Assembly: GCA_963724285.1 (NCBI GenBank)
Contig: CAVRUD010000030.1
Span: 1-64,000, forward strand
Direction: 5' to 3'
Length of the DNA stretch: 64,000 nucleotides
Source: CAVRUD01 sp963724285
GTDB taxonomy: Bacteria > Chloroflexota > Chloroflexia > Thermomicrobiales > UBA6265
This document shows, in pieces, positions 1 to 7,955 of the stretch. Positions within the stretch are counted from its first letter, which is position 1, and the number at the start of each line of letters is the position of its first letter. The position numbers and the translations under genes are program-made. The notes under the pieces are model-generated. The model made no database searches. It saw only the letters and a program-made list of their open reading frames with translations, and had not been told where the DNA came from.

Positions 1-888
1 GTGGAACCGGGCTTGCGGCGCGTGTGGGCATGAGCAAGCCCCTGGTCCCCGACGAACTATGGGGCCGTAATCGAACCGCTGTTGCCGCGCGAAGTCGCCC
101 AAACCTAAAGGCGGGCGACCACGGCTGTTTCGGATCGGGAAAGCGCTGACAGGCATTCTGTTTGTGCTGCGCTAGCTCGGCATTCCCTGGGAGATGCTGC
201 CCCAGGAGTTAGGCTGCGGGTCGGGCATGACGTGCTGGCGCCGGTTGAGGGGCCGGCAGGCTGCCGGGGTGTGGCGGCGCTTGCACCAGGTACTGTTGGA
301 CCGCCTGGGGGCCAGGCCAACCAAATCGTATTGGAGCTCGCGTTTCGCTGGACGCCGCCACGGTGCCGGCCGAGGGGCCGCGAAAAAACCGGCCCAGACC
401 CAACGAACCGCGGCAAATCGGGCACGAAGCGCCATCTTGTGGTCGACCGCAACGGCACTGCCACTGAGCGTGACGCTTTCGGCGGCCAACGTCCACGACA
501 ACCAGATGCCTATGGAAGCCACCCTCGACGCTATTGCGCCCATCAAACGGCCCGCGCGGCCGGCCGCGCCAGCGCCCGCACAAGCTGCATGCCGATAAGG
601 CCTACGACAGCCGCGCCCTGCGCGCTGGGACCTGCCGCCTGGCGCGGCATCACCCTCCCGCGCATTGCTCGCCGGGGCATCGGTTCCAGGCCGAAGCGCC
701 TGAGCGCTACCGCCGCCGGGGGATGCTGGAAACCACTCTCGCTCAGTCGCTGTACCTGTCCCCTGCCTGGCGAGGTCCGCGACCAACCCCGCCCAGCCAC
801 CCACGGGGCATTCCTACAGCGAAACCTGCGCCCGACGGCTGGCTCTGCGGCCTCTAATCGATAATACGGTTTTGTTGAGGCGCTCTTA
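1..888 (+). mobile_element. IS5-family insertion sequence, right part
   Basis: The window opens inside an IS5-type element. It holds the decayed transposase and ends at 868-888 in a terminal-repeat-like sequence that reads TAAGAGCGCCTCAACAAAAC inward on the minus strand. The left end is not in the window. Directly to the right lies the interrupted end of an M20 amidohydrolase fragment, so the element inserted into that gene. A related terminus occurs at 29502-29521. The exact insertion boundary is inferred from the break in the amidohydrolase reading. Confidence 0.7.
30..864 (+). pseudogene. IS5-family transposase, frameshifted
   Basis: The N-terminal stretch from ATG 30 reads MSKPLVPDELW, typical of IS5 DDE transposases. 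Later segments in different frames read GIPWEMLPQELGCGSGMTCW, then SGTKRHLVVDRNGT, then LSVTLSAANVHDNQM, then RPHKLHADKAYDSRALRAG, then ITLPRIARRGIGS. Together they follow the normal order of an IS5/IS427-type transposase of about 270 residues, including the GTKRHLVVD and ADKAYDS catalytic-core motifs. At least four frameshifts separate these pieces, and the C-terminal end lacks the usual hydrophobic finish. The protein would be inactive as written. The family call is from motif memory, not a search. Confidence 0.75.
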
Positions 889-1104
889 GTGCCGCGGATC
901 AGCCCGGTCGCCGACGTCGGTCGCGGCGATGCTGGTCCGGATATCCTCCACGCCGAGTTGCCGGAGCCGCTCGGCGACGAACTTGCTCGTTTCGAACTCC
1001 TTGAAGCCGAGCTCGGGATGCTGGTGCAGGTGTCGCCGATCGGCGATCACCCCGGGCATGATCTCGTCGATGTCGTCGCGCAAGCTGGCGCGGGTCGCGA
1101 CCAT
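886..1104 (-). pseudogene. M20 amidohydrolase, second copy, N-terminal fragment cut by IS
   Basis: ATG at 1104 is preceded by GGAGAGA and opens an N-terminus (MVATRASLRDDIDEIMPGV) that closely matches the complete upstream copy, including RRHLHQHPELG and the FETSKFVAERL stretch. After about 65 residues the similarity reaches the position of LIRGG in the first copy. This is readable here as GLIRG in a neighbouring frame at about 891-905, and then the IS5 terminus begins. The IS sequence supplies the TAA stop. The missing catalytic part would lie left of the element, outside the window. It is a tandem duplicate of its neighbour, non-functional as seen. Confidence 0.7.
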
Positions 1105-1133
1105 GGGATCTCTCTCCAATGCGTCGTGCTGGG

Positions 1134-2341
1134 TCAAAATCCTGGTCGGTTGGTCGGCCAGGAAGCGCAGCACCGTGCGGACCATGGTCTCCATGCCGTA
1201 GCCCATAGCCTCTTCGTCGATGTCGAAGCGGGGATGGTGGTGCCCCCAGACGAAGCCCTTCTCGGGATTGCGCTGCCGACGAAGAAGAAGCAGCCCGGCC
1301 GGGCTTCGAGGAAGTAGCTGAAGTCTTCGGCGCCCATCTGCGGCGGCTCGCGAAGACGTTGTCGTCCCGACGACATCGATGGCGACTTCACGCACGAGTT
1401 CGGTCATCGCCTCGTCATTGACGGTCGGAGGGTAGCCGGGGTTGTATTGGACTGTCGCTTCGGCCCGCATCGTCTCGGCGATCCCCTCAACCAGAGCGGT
1501 GATCCGCTCCTGGAGCTGCGTCCGCACGTCGGGGTCGAATGAGCGGACGGTCCCGCGCAGCTCGGCGGTGTCCGGGATGACATTCGCGGCTTCGCCGGCG
1601 AGGAAGGCGCCGACGGTGACGACGGCGGGTTGGATCGGGTCGATCTCGCGGGAGACGATCGTCTGCAATGCGGTGACGATCTGGGCGCCGACCGCGATCG
1701 GATCGATCGTGAGATGCGGCTCGGCGCCATGGCCGCCCTTGCCCTTGATCGTGACGACAAACCGGTCGGCGGCGGCCAGCACCGGACCGGGACGGATGGA
1801 GATCGTGCCGACCGGCGTCTCCTGGGCGATGTGCATCCCGAAGACGGCGTCGACGTTCGGCTCTTCGAGGACGCCCTCGTCGATCATGACGCGAGCACCG
1901 CCGCCGCCCTCTTCGGCCGGCTGGAAGAGGACCTTGACCGTGCCGGCAAACTCGTCGCGGCGGTCGTGCAGGATGCGGGCGATGCCCAGCAGCATCGCGG
2001 TGTGGGCGTCGTGGCCGCAGGCGTGCATCGACGCCTTGATTGACGGACTTGTACTCGACGTCGTTCTGCTCGTGGATCGGCAGCGCGTCCATGTCGGCGC
2101 GGAGCAGGACGACCTTGCCCGGCCCCTTGCCGCCCCGGATCAGCCCGGTGACGCCGGTGTCGGCGATCCCGGTCTGGATCTCCTCAATCCCGATTGCCTG
2201 GAGCCGCTCAGCGACGAACTTGGCGGTCTCAAATTCCTGGTACCCGAGTTCCGGATGCTGATGGAGATGTCGCCGGTCGGCGATGACGCCGGGCAAAATC
2301 TCGTCGATCTCGTCGCGCAGGCGGGGTCGGGTGACGGACAT
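1134..2341 (-). pseudogene. M20 family amidohydrolase (peptidase M20D type), frameshifted
   Basis: This is a metal-dependent amidohydrolase of the hippurate/IAA-amino-acid hydrolase class, which cleaves N-acyl amino acids. ATG 2341 follows GGAGGAG. The N-terminal domain has RRHLHQHPELGYQEFET and VVLLRADMDALP. The metal-binding MHACGHDAHTAM and the QPAEEGGGGA stretch follow after a frameshift near 2035. The dimerisation part (GKGGHGAEPH) and the C-terminal MGAEDFSYFLEARPG are present, the latter separated by frameshifts near 1370 and 1285. Total span is about 400 codons, normal for the family. In the frame read through the 3' end no stop separates it from the second copy. The indels could be real or sequencing errors, since the protein sequence is otherwise well conserved. 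Confidence 0.8.
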
Positions 2342-2510
2342 CTGTACTCCTCCGGTCTTCCGTTCCAGGAACGGTCTCGGGCCGAATCGCCCCGGCACGA
2401 TACCAGACCGCTCGCTCCTGAGCGAGGGTTCAGCGCGCCGGGGCGTGCTAGCATCCAAGCCAGCGGCGAATTGCCGTCGGTCAATCTGCGAGACGGAAGA
2501 GGAGTTCGTT

Positions 2511-2816
2511 GTGTCCGATGCCCAATCGCCTCGTCCTCGTCTGCCCCGGCTGACGGAGGAGCAGGCGCACGACTACGCGATGCAAGGGGTCGAATTGGCC
2601 GGGGGGACGCGGAGGATCTACCGAAATCCGCGCCATCCGTTCGCCCTCTCGCCAACTAGCGACTACGAGATCGAGGGCTACCCCGTTGAGGTCCGGTGGG
2701 GGGAGATCAGCTCCCCGGCGGTGGTGTCGGTCGGGGGGTACGTCTTTCAGATCCACGAGGACGAGATCGAACTGCTCGTCCGCCCTCCGAAGCTACGACC
2801 GCCCGCGAATTCCTGA
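2511..2816 (+). CDS. Hypothetical protein, 101 aa
   Basis: GTG 2511 lies 7 nt after a GAAGAGGAG ribosome site. The acidic, soluble product has no signal or membrane segment. It begins MSDAQSPRPRLPRLTEEQAH and ends in a beta-rich stretch, YVFQIHEDEIELLVRPPKL. The gene is divergent from the M20 gene and convergent with the AI-2E transporter gene, 19 bp away. I do not recognise a family; the coding call rests on the good start and on GC3-biased codons. Confidence 0.6.
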   Translation: MSDAQSPRPRLPRLTEEQAHDYAMQGVELAGGTRRIYRNPRHPFALSPTSDYEIEGYPVEVRWGEISSPAVVSVGGYVFQIHEDEIELLVRPPKLRPPANS

Positions 2817-2835
2817 CGATCACGCCACATCCGTG

Positions 2836-4353
2836 TTACGAGGTCTGGGCTGAGGTGGGTGGTTCTTCCTTGTCGGGGGCGTTGCCGGCATTTCCAGCGA
2901 GGCGCTTTGCCGCCCGGTTGAGCAACTCGGTCGTCCAGCCCGGCGAACCGGCGGCGGAGGCCGGAGTGACCGGTGTGAAATTAACTGCCGTTGACTCGAC
3001 GTCAGGCGGCGGTGTTGGGTGGCGAATCTCGGAGGCGTCCACCGGATAGTGTTGCACCAGCCCGCCGTGCTCGACCGTCCCCAGCGGCCCGCGCATCCAG
3101 CGCCAGCCCGGGAGGTTGAGGGTGCCGCCGGGCCGGTGGGCGCCACGCCGGCGATCCAGGTAATCCGTAATCAGGATCTGGACGAGTGCCGCGATCGGGA
3201 TCGCCAGCAAGGCGCCGATCGGTCCATAGAACTGCGTTCCGGCCAGGATCGCGACGAATACCGTCAGTGGGGTGAGACCAACCGCGCCACGCATGACGCG
3301 AGGAACGAGGACCATGTTCTCCAGGAACTGGAGAACGACGATGAACCCGGTGACGAACATGGCCTCCTGCCAGCCCATTGTCAGGGCGACCAGCACGGCC
3401 GGGACACCACCGATCCAGGGACCCAGGATCGGGATGATCTCGGTGATCCCGGCCCACAACCCGAGCAACGGCCAGAACTGGATGCCCATGATGCCGTAAC
3501 CGATGGTCGCGGTGACGCCGATGATCAGGCAGAGCGTGAGCTGGCCGCGCAGCCAGTCGCCCACCTTGCGCTCGGATTCGTCCCAGAGCCGGTTGACGCG
3601 GACCTGAGCCTCCGGACGAAGCTCCTGGATGACCAGCCGCCGGAGCAGCGATTTCTCCATCAAGTAGTAGAAGGCGATCGCGAAGACGGTCAGCACTCCG
3701 ACGATTGCGCCACCTATGGTGGTGGCGACGTTGATCGTCGTCTCCTGCTCCGGCGCCGGCGGCTCTTCGATCGCGTCGGCGGCCTGGCCGAGGAGGTCGG
3801 CGCCAGTGCCATTGAGGAGGGGATTGCTGCTCTGGTTCCATTCCTGTTGCAGGTCCCGGATGTCGGCGGGTAGCTCTTCGCGGAACTGGGATGCCTCGTC
3901 GGAGACGACGGGCACGATCCCGACCACCAGCAGGGCGATCGCGCCGATGATGCCGACGTAGATCATGAGGATGCCAAGGCCGCGCGGAATTCGTCGAACT
4001 TCGAGCCGCCGAAGCGGCCCTTCGATCGCGGTGGCGAAGATCAAGGCAAGCAGCGTCAGGATCAGGACGAGCTGGATCTTGAAGATGACGTAGGCGATCA
4101 GGAGGACAAAGAGCAGCGACAGCGGCGTCAGGCTCGGACGCCGGTCCTGCTCGGCCATCTGCTGCGGAGGAAACGCAGGCCCTTCGACCCGGGGCGACAC
4201 TGGCGTGATCCCCTGATTGCGGCCAGCCTCCGCGATCTCCTCAGAGGTCGGCGGCGTCACCCGGGCAGCGGGAGCGGTACGCGACGGCAAGCCAAACGGG
4301 ACGCGACCGGGTGGTCGGCCTCCGGAGCGGGTGGAATCACCGTCGCCACGCAT
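2836..4353 (-). CDS. AI-2E transporter (PerM/YdiK) family membrane protein
   Basis: A 505-residue polytopic membrane protein. After a proline-rich cytoplasmic N-terminus of about 75 residues come the paired helices LSLLFVLLIAYVIFKIQLVL and LTLLALIFATAIEG. Next are a GLGILMIYVGIIGAIALLV helix, an extracytoplasmic loop (about 150-210), and the family's C-terminal helix set with WAGITEIIPILGPWIGGVPA and GAVGLTPLTVFVAILAG, both diagnostic of the AI-2E exporter/PerM family. Typical members are about 350 residues; the extra length is the disordered N-terminus and a tail of about 90 residues after the last helix. Family members have been linked to quorum-signal or ion export; the substrate here is unknown. 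It is a single gene, convergent with the small gene on its right. Confidence 0.88.
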   Translation of the reverse strand: MRGDGDSTRSGGRPPGRVPFGLPSRTAPAARVTPPTSEEIAEAGRNQGITPVSPRVEGPAFPPQQMAEQDRRPSLTPLSLLFVLLIAYVIFKIQLVLILTLLALIFATAIEGPLRRLEVRRIPRGLGILMIYVGIIGAIALLVVGIVPVVSDEASQFREELPADIRDLQQEWNQSSNPLLNGTGADLLGQAADAIEEPPAPEQETTINVATTIGGAIVGVLTVFAIAFYYLMEKSLLRRLVIQELRPEAQVRVNRLWDESERKVGDWLRGQLTLCLIIGVTATIGYGIMGIQFWPLLGLWAGITEIIPILGPWIGGVPAVLVALTMGWQEAMFVTGFIVVLQFLENMVLVPRVMRGAVGLTPLTVFVAILAGTQFYGPIGALLAIPIAALVQILITDYLDRRRGAHRPGGTLNLPGWRWMRGPLGTVEHGGLVQHYPVDASEIRHPTPPPDVESTAVNFTPVTPASAAGSPGWTTELLNRAAKRLAGNAGNAPDKEEPPTSAQTS

Positions 4354-4491
4354 TGTTTGGGGTCATCCTTGGCGTGCAGCACGTTGCCAACGGCCAGCGA
4401 CACGGTTCAAAGTAGATGGCCAGCCGAAATCGTGGTCGGATTGGCGGAATAATGCGCGCTAGGAGCAGGAGATTGCCAGTTTCCGCGCAGA

Positions 4492-4872
4492 CTATCGGTA
4501 CTGGCGAGCGGTCGCGGACGTGTCTTTGCGGCGGCTGACTGCCCAGTAGGCGGGATCGAAGGGGTTGACCCGCTGGCGCTTCTCGGCAACCGACAGTTCG
4601 CTCCAGGCGGTCGGGAAAGAGTAGATCTCTTCGCCGTCGACCTCCAGGCGGCGGGCCACCCCGAACGGTTGCTCCACCGGAAAGATTTCCCGGGGTGGCC
4701 GCGAGATGACTTCGGCTTGAAACCAACCGTGCTCGGGGCAATGACCGGCGTGAATCTCCCAATTGAGATCGCCCGTCACCCCGCCGATGTCGCGCACGAG
4801 GACCTTTTCCAGCCCTCGATCGCAGATGGGGCACCGCATCGGGGTCCGGGGAGCAAGCTGGTCACGATTCAT
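4492..4872 (-). CDS. Hypothetical protein with a zinc-ribbon-like Cys/His motif
   Basis: I chose ATG 4872 (MNRDQLAPRTPMRCPICDRG) because the longer frame upstream runs into a GGCGTTC tandem repeat. The 126-residue product has CPIC near the N-terminus and HCPEHGW about 30 residues later, a likely zinc site. The region between reads as a short beta domain (VLVRDIGGVTGDLNWEIHAG). The C-terminal half is rich in Arg, Pro and aromatic residues. No family is recognised; the pattern suggests a small metal-binding nucleic-acid or protein-binding module, which is inference. It is transcribed in the same direction as the AI-2E gene, 138 bp upstream of it. Confidence 0.6.
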   Translation of the reverse strand: MNRDQLAPRTPMRCPICDRGLEKVLVRDIGGVTGDLNWEIHAGHCPEHGWFQAEVISRPPREIFPVEQPFGVARRLEVDGEEIYSFPTAWSELSVAEKRQRVNPFDPAYWAVSRRKDTSATARQYR

Positions 4873-5046
4873 GGACGGTTGCCTCAATCGGGGTGGGAGC
4901 GGCCGGTCGGTTCGGGTAGGGAGTTTACCATCGGCGCTCGGCGTTCGGCGTTCGGCGTTCGGCAACGGCCCTCACCCCCCGGCCCCCGCTTCCAATTCTG
5001 GGAGAGGGGGAGCGTCTGCTGGGCAGTGGTGAAGAAATTCGGGCGG

Positions 5047-5273
5047 TCGATGGCCTAGTGGTGCGCGTGTCGCTGCTACCCCATCCGGCCCGGCGGTGGG
5101 CGAATCGAGGAGCGGGGTCTACAGGGGCTCGACCGCGGGGGACTTCCCTGGGGAGCGCGCGCTGGGGCCTGGATGACGGCTGGGAACCCGAGCCGGGCGC
5201 GGAGGGGCGCTGCCCAGGCCCGCACCCGCGCCGGGCGTGCCGCTTGAGCGGATCATAACAGAACATATGTTCT
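5047..5273. repeat. Dispersed intergenic repeat, copy 1, ending in LexA-like box
   Basis: About 230 bp, similar along its length to 14593-14846. Shared blocks are TCGATGGCCTAGTG at one end, GAATCGAGGAGCGGG in the middle, a 30+ bp GC-rich block (GCTGCCCAGGCCCGCACCCG and onward) and the palindrome AGAACATATGTTCT at the other end. Between the blocks the copies differ by substitutions and small indels. Neither copy has a conserved reading frame. It may be a small RNA gene, a non-autonomous element, or a shared promoter module. Confidence 0.7.
5260..5273. promoter_or_regulatory. LexA (SOS) box-like palindrome
   Basis: AGAACATATGTTCT is a perfect 14-bp palindrome and matches the Gram-positive SOS consensus GAAC-N4-GTTC exactly. 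It lies 90 bp upstream of the ATG of the 5364 gene, and the following PIN gene is probably in the same transcript. The identical 14-mer occurs before the helicase gene at 14833. LexA control is inferred from the consensus only. Confidence 0.55.
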
Positions 5274-5363
5274 TGTCAAGTATTGCAGCGGCTGGGTATC
5301 GTTGACCTGAGGCGTATGATTTGGGGGGTGAGGTCCAAGCTCGTGTGGTCGGGAGGTCGGGTA

Positions 5364-5648
5364 ATGGCGGCGACGGTTGAGGAGCGGTTGGAGCGGTTGG
5401 AAGCGCAGATGGCCGAAGAGCGGCTGGAGCGGTTGGAGGCACGGATGGAGATGCTTGCAAAGCGGGCCAACGTCTCTTCCCGAGGAGGTTTCGGTTGGAC
5501 GATCGAGGAAGTGAAAGAACGCCTTGGGCGCCCGGTGGTGCGTGGGCCGCGTGAGTACGAATTGTTGCGCCGCATCACCGGGGTCTTTGACGGGCCGGAA
5601 GACCTCTCTGAGATTATGCGGGATTACATCAACGGCGGCCGCGAGTAG
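5364..5648 (+). CDS. Putative antitoxin, coiled-coil protein paired with PIN toxin
   Basis: ATG 5364 follows GGGAGGTCGGG; the longer frame upstream overlaps the LexA-like region and has no ribosome site. The 94-residue product starts with a charged heptad region (EERLERLEAQMAEERLERLE) that should form a coiled coil. It continues with a basic segment and ends DLSEIMRDYINGGRE. The gene is followed after 27 bp by a PIN-domain gene, the usual place for a VapB-type antitoxin, although no AbrB, RHH or PHD fold is evident. The antitoxin role is inferred from position. Confidence 0.6.
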   Translation: MAATVEERLERLEAQMAEERLERLEARMEMLAKRANVSSRGGFGWTIEEVKERLGRPVVRGPREYELLRRITGVFDGPEDLSEIMRDYINGGRE

Positions 5649-5675
5649 AACGCGTAGTCGATGGAAGGAGCCGTC

Positions 5676-6098
5676 GTGACGTCGCCGGTGTTTGTCGACG
5701 CGTCGGCTTGGCTGGCAAGAATGAACGCTCGAGATCAGTATGCCGACGCGGCGCGGCGCTTGATCGACAGGTGCTTTGCGGACGAAATCTCTTTGGTGAC
5801 GACGAATTGGACGTCTTACGAGGCGCTTTCGATGGTCAAGAGCCGAATGGGGTCGGAAGCGGCATCTGATCTTTGGGCATTGCTCTCGCTTTCGTCCGCA
5901 GTCGAGTTCGCCGAGGTAACGCCCGAGATCGAGCGCCGGGCGCTTGAGCTGTTTTTCGGCTATGAGGACAAGACCTGGGGCGTGGTGGATTGCGCGAGCT
6001 TGGCGGTGATGGAGGAGCTCGGGTGCCGTCAGGTGGTTGCGTTCGACCGGCATTTCGTGGAAGCGAGCCGGCAGCGGGGGTTTGAGGTTTTGGGGTAG
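5676..6098 (+). CDS. vapC: PIN domain protein, VapC-type toxin
   Basis: GTG 5676 is preferred because GGAAGGAG sits 5 nt upstream; an in-frame ATG at 5661 would place that site inside the gene. The 140-residue product carries the PIN acidic residues: the first Asp in VFVDASAWLA, the Glu in TNWTSYEAL, Asp in WGVVDCASLA, and the last Asp in VVAFDRHF. PIN toxins are Mg-dependent ribonucleases, usually cutting tRNA or rRNA. It forms a two-gene unit with the coiled-coil gene at 5364. A LexA-like box upstream suggests damage control, as an inference. Confidence 0.85.
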   Translation: MTSPVFVDASAWLARMNARDQYADAARRLIDRCFADEISLVTTNWTSYEALSMVKSRMGSEAASDLWALLSLSSAVEFAEVTPEIERRALELFFGYEDKTWGVVDCASLAVMEELGCRQVVAFDRHFVEASRQRGFEVLG

Positions 6099-6119
6099 GG
6101 CGGTCGTCGAAACGCTGAG

Positions 6120-7820
6120 CTACCGATCGGCCAGCCAGTCGGTTGAGCGCCAGAAGCGGTCCATGATCGCGGCCTGCTCGCCGCCGGTCATGAGGCGTGG
6201 CTGGTGGAAATCCTCGATCTCGACGCCGCGGGTGCGCAGGCCGATGACCTGGGTGCCGCTTTCGCCGCCGAAGACAAGTTCGAGGATGAGGCCCTGGCGG
6301 GTGTCAACGCTGAACATCTGGTCGAAGATGAAGTTGCCGACGGAGTAGACGATGGGGGTGTTCTTGTAGACCTCCATCCCCTGGATGACGTGGGGGTGGT
6401 TGGTGACTACGACCGTCGCTCCGGCGTCGATGCAGCCACGGGCGGCCTCTGTGACCCACTCCGGCACCAGCCACCGATACTCGGCGCCCATGTGCAGGTA
6501 GGGGATGACGATGTCGTGATCGGCCGCGGCGGCCTCGACATCGGCGATGACCTGATCAAAGGCGTACGGGTTGGTACCAGGTGAAGAGCCGTCGGCAGCG
6601 GAGGCGGCCTCGACAACCCCGATGTCAGCGTTTTGTTCGGGGTAGTCCAGGTTCCCGGTCACGCCATCGACGCCGAGAAACGCAATCCGGCGCCCTTTCG
6701 CTTCGATCGTCCATACCCGGCGCGCCTCGTCCAGGTCGCGACCTGCACCAAAGAACGGGATCTCGGCGCTTTCAAGCGAATCGATCGTGTCGAGCAAGCC
6801 CTGAACGCCCCAATCCTCGTCGTTCCAGACCGTGTGATTGTTGGCCAGGCTGACCGCGCCGATACCCGCCATCTTGATGCCGTCGGTCAGGGCGGGGCTG
6901 GTCACAAAGGAGTACGAGCTCGGGTTCTCCGGCTGCCCAAGGGAATCGGAGAGGTTGCACTCCAGGTTGGCGATCGTGACGTCGTAGGTCGAGAGATGGT
7001 TGGCGACCTTCCAGAAGGCGTGGGTGAAGTCGCCGTAGCGCTCCTGGGTGAGGTGAACATTGCGGCCAGCGATGATGTCACCGACGACGGCGATCCGCAG
7101 CGGACTGTTATCGCCCTGATCCCGGACCGGGTCGTGGTTGTCGATCGACAGGACGTTGGCGCGAAAGTCGACCTGGTCGATGGGGACGACCGCGACGGCG
7201 CCTGATCGCTCGGCCAGCGCGGCGGCGAGTGCGTCGTAGTCGGCAACGGTCTCGGCGGGGGTGCTGCCCTCCGGGACCGCGCCGTCGATCGCGAGCAGTT
7301 CAATCGGGAACGCAGCGGCGGAACCCAGGTCACGCCAGTTGGTGATCTCGCCGGCGAGAAGCGCGTCGCGATCCGCCGATCCGATCCCAAAGAGCGGCAG
7401 GCGGGGCGAGCTAATGAGCGCCAGCCCGTCGCCGCCGGATTGGGCCGCCGGAGCGGACTCACTGCGGTCGGCGACCTCGGTGATCTGGACCGGAGCCTGA
7501 TTGGCCGGCTGAGTGGATTCTGGGTTCGCAGAGGCGTTAGCGACGCTCTCTGTTGGATCGGTGTTGGAATCGGGAGCGGTGCGTGGCGGGCCGGTCTCGC
7601 CGCCTTCGCCGGTCAAGGCCCGCGCCGTCAACGCAACCGCGCCCGCACCCGCGACGCCGAGGCCCGCGAGCAGCGGACGGCGGCCGATCCTGATGTTCTG
7701 GAGAGCGGGAGTGCCGCGCGAATCGGGCGCGTCTGGATTGGGCACAAGGATCTCCAACCTGCGGGAAGCGTTTTTTGATCCGTCCATCGTACCGTAGTCG
7801 TACGTAGAGCGGCTGCTCAC
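6120..7820 (-). CDS. CapA family (poly-gamma-glutamate synthesis type) metallophosphatase-like protein
   Basis: A 566-residue protein. After a 50-residue N-terminus there is a GRRPLLAGLGVAGAGAVALT segment, a Tat-like signal or anchor. A Thr/Pro/Ser-rich spacer follows, then a domain of about 130 residues. The CapA domain starts at LRIAVVGDIIAGRNVHLTQE and contains the family blocks TIANLECNLSD, SLANNHTVWNDEDWGVQGLLDTID, PYLHMGAEYRWLVPEWVTEAA and TNHPHVIQGMEVYKNTPIVY. CapA/PgsA proteins act at the cell surface in polymer synthesis or anchoring; the substrate here is unknown. The start is uncertain: GTG 7820 is the longest, and ATG 7787 is possible. It is the last gene of a minus-strand series with the amidase and MlrC-like genes. 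Confidence 0.82.
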   Translation of the reverse strand: MSSRSTYDYGTMDGSKNASRRLEILVPNPDAPDSRGTPALQNIRIGRRPLLAGLGVAGAGAVALTARALTGEGGETGPPRTAPDSNTDPTESVANASANPESTQPANQAPVQITEVADRSESAPAAQSGGDGLALISSPRLPLFGIGSADRDALLAGEITNWRDLGSAAAFPIELLAIDGAVPEGSTPAETVADYDALAAALAERSGAVAVVPIDQVDFRANVLSIDNHDPVRDQGDNSPLRIAVVGDIIAGRNVHLTQERYGDFTHAFWKVANHLSTYDVTIANLECNLSDSLGQPENPSSYSFVTSPALTDGIKMAGIGAVSLANNHTVWNDEDWGVQGLLDTIDSLESAEIPFFGAGRDLDEARRVWTIEAKGRRIAFLGVDGVTGNLDYPEQNADIGVVEAASAADGSSPGTNPYAFDQVIADVEAAAADHDIVIPYLHMGAEYRWLVPEWVTEAARGCIDAGATVVVTNHPHVIQGMEVYKNTPIVYSVGNFIFDQMFSVDTRQGLILELVFGGESGTQVIGLRTRGVEIEDFHQPRLMTGGEQAAIMDRFWRSTDWLADR

Positions 7821-7893
7821 TCGCGGCGGAGAGACAGCCTCTCCGAGGCTACCCGGGACTGAGTGGCCCGACCCAGCGGGCTCAACCTACAAA

Positions 7894-7924
7894 GCCCCTC
7901 CGGGACTGAGCTTGGAGGAGGGGC
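7894..7924 (-). terminator. Hairpin after the amidase gene
   Basis: GCCCCTCC (7894-7901) pairs with GGAGGGGC (7917-7924), an 8-bp GC stem. On the minus strand it is followed by a short TTTG, so it could stop transcription of the amidase gene before the CapA gene. The U-tract is weak. Confidence 0.4.
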
Positions 7925-7955
7925 ATGCAGCGGTCGACATGACCTGCGCAGCCGC

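Noticed and set aside
4936..4962. GGCGTTC tandem repeats (also near 46802 and 51373) as a possible CRISPR or regulatory array
   Set aside because: Only two to four 7-bp units without spacers; simple-sequence repeats. No CRISPR array or cas gene was found anywhere.
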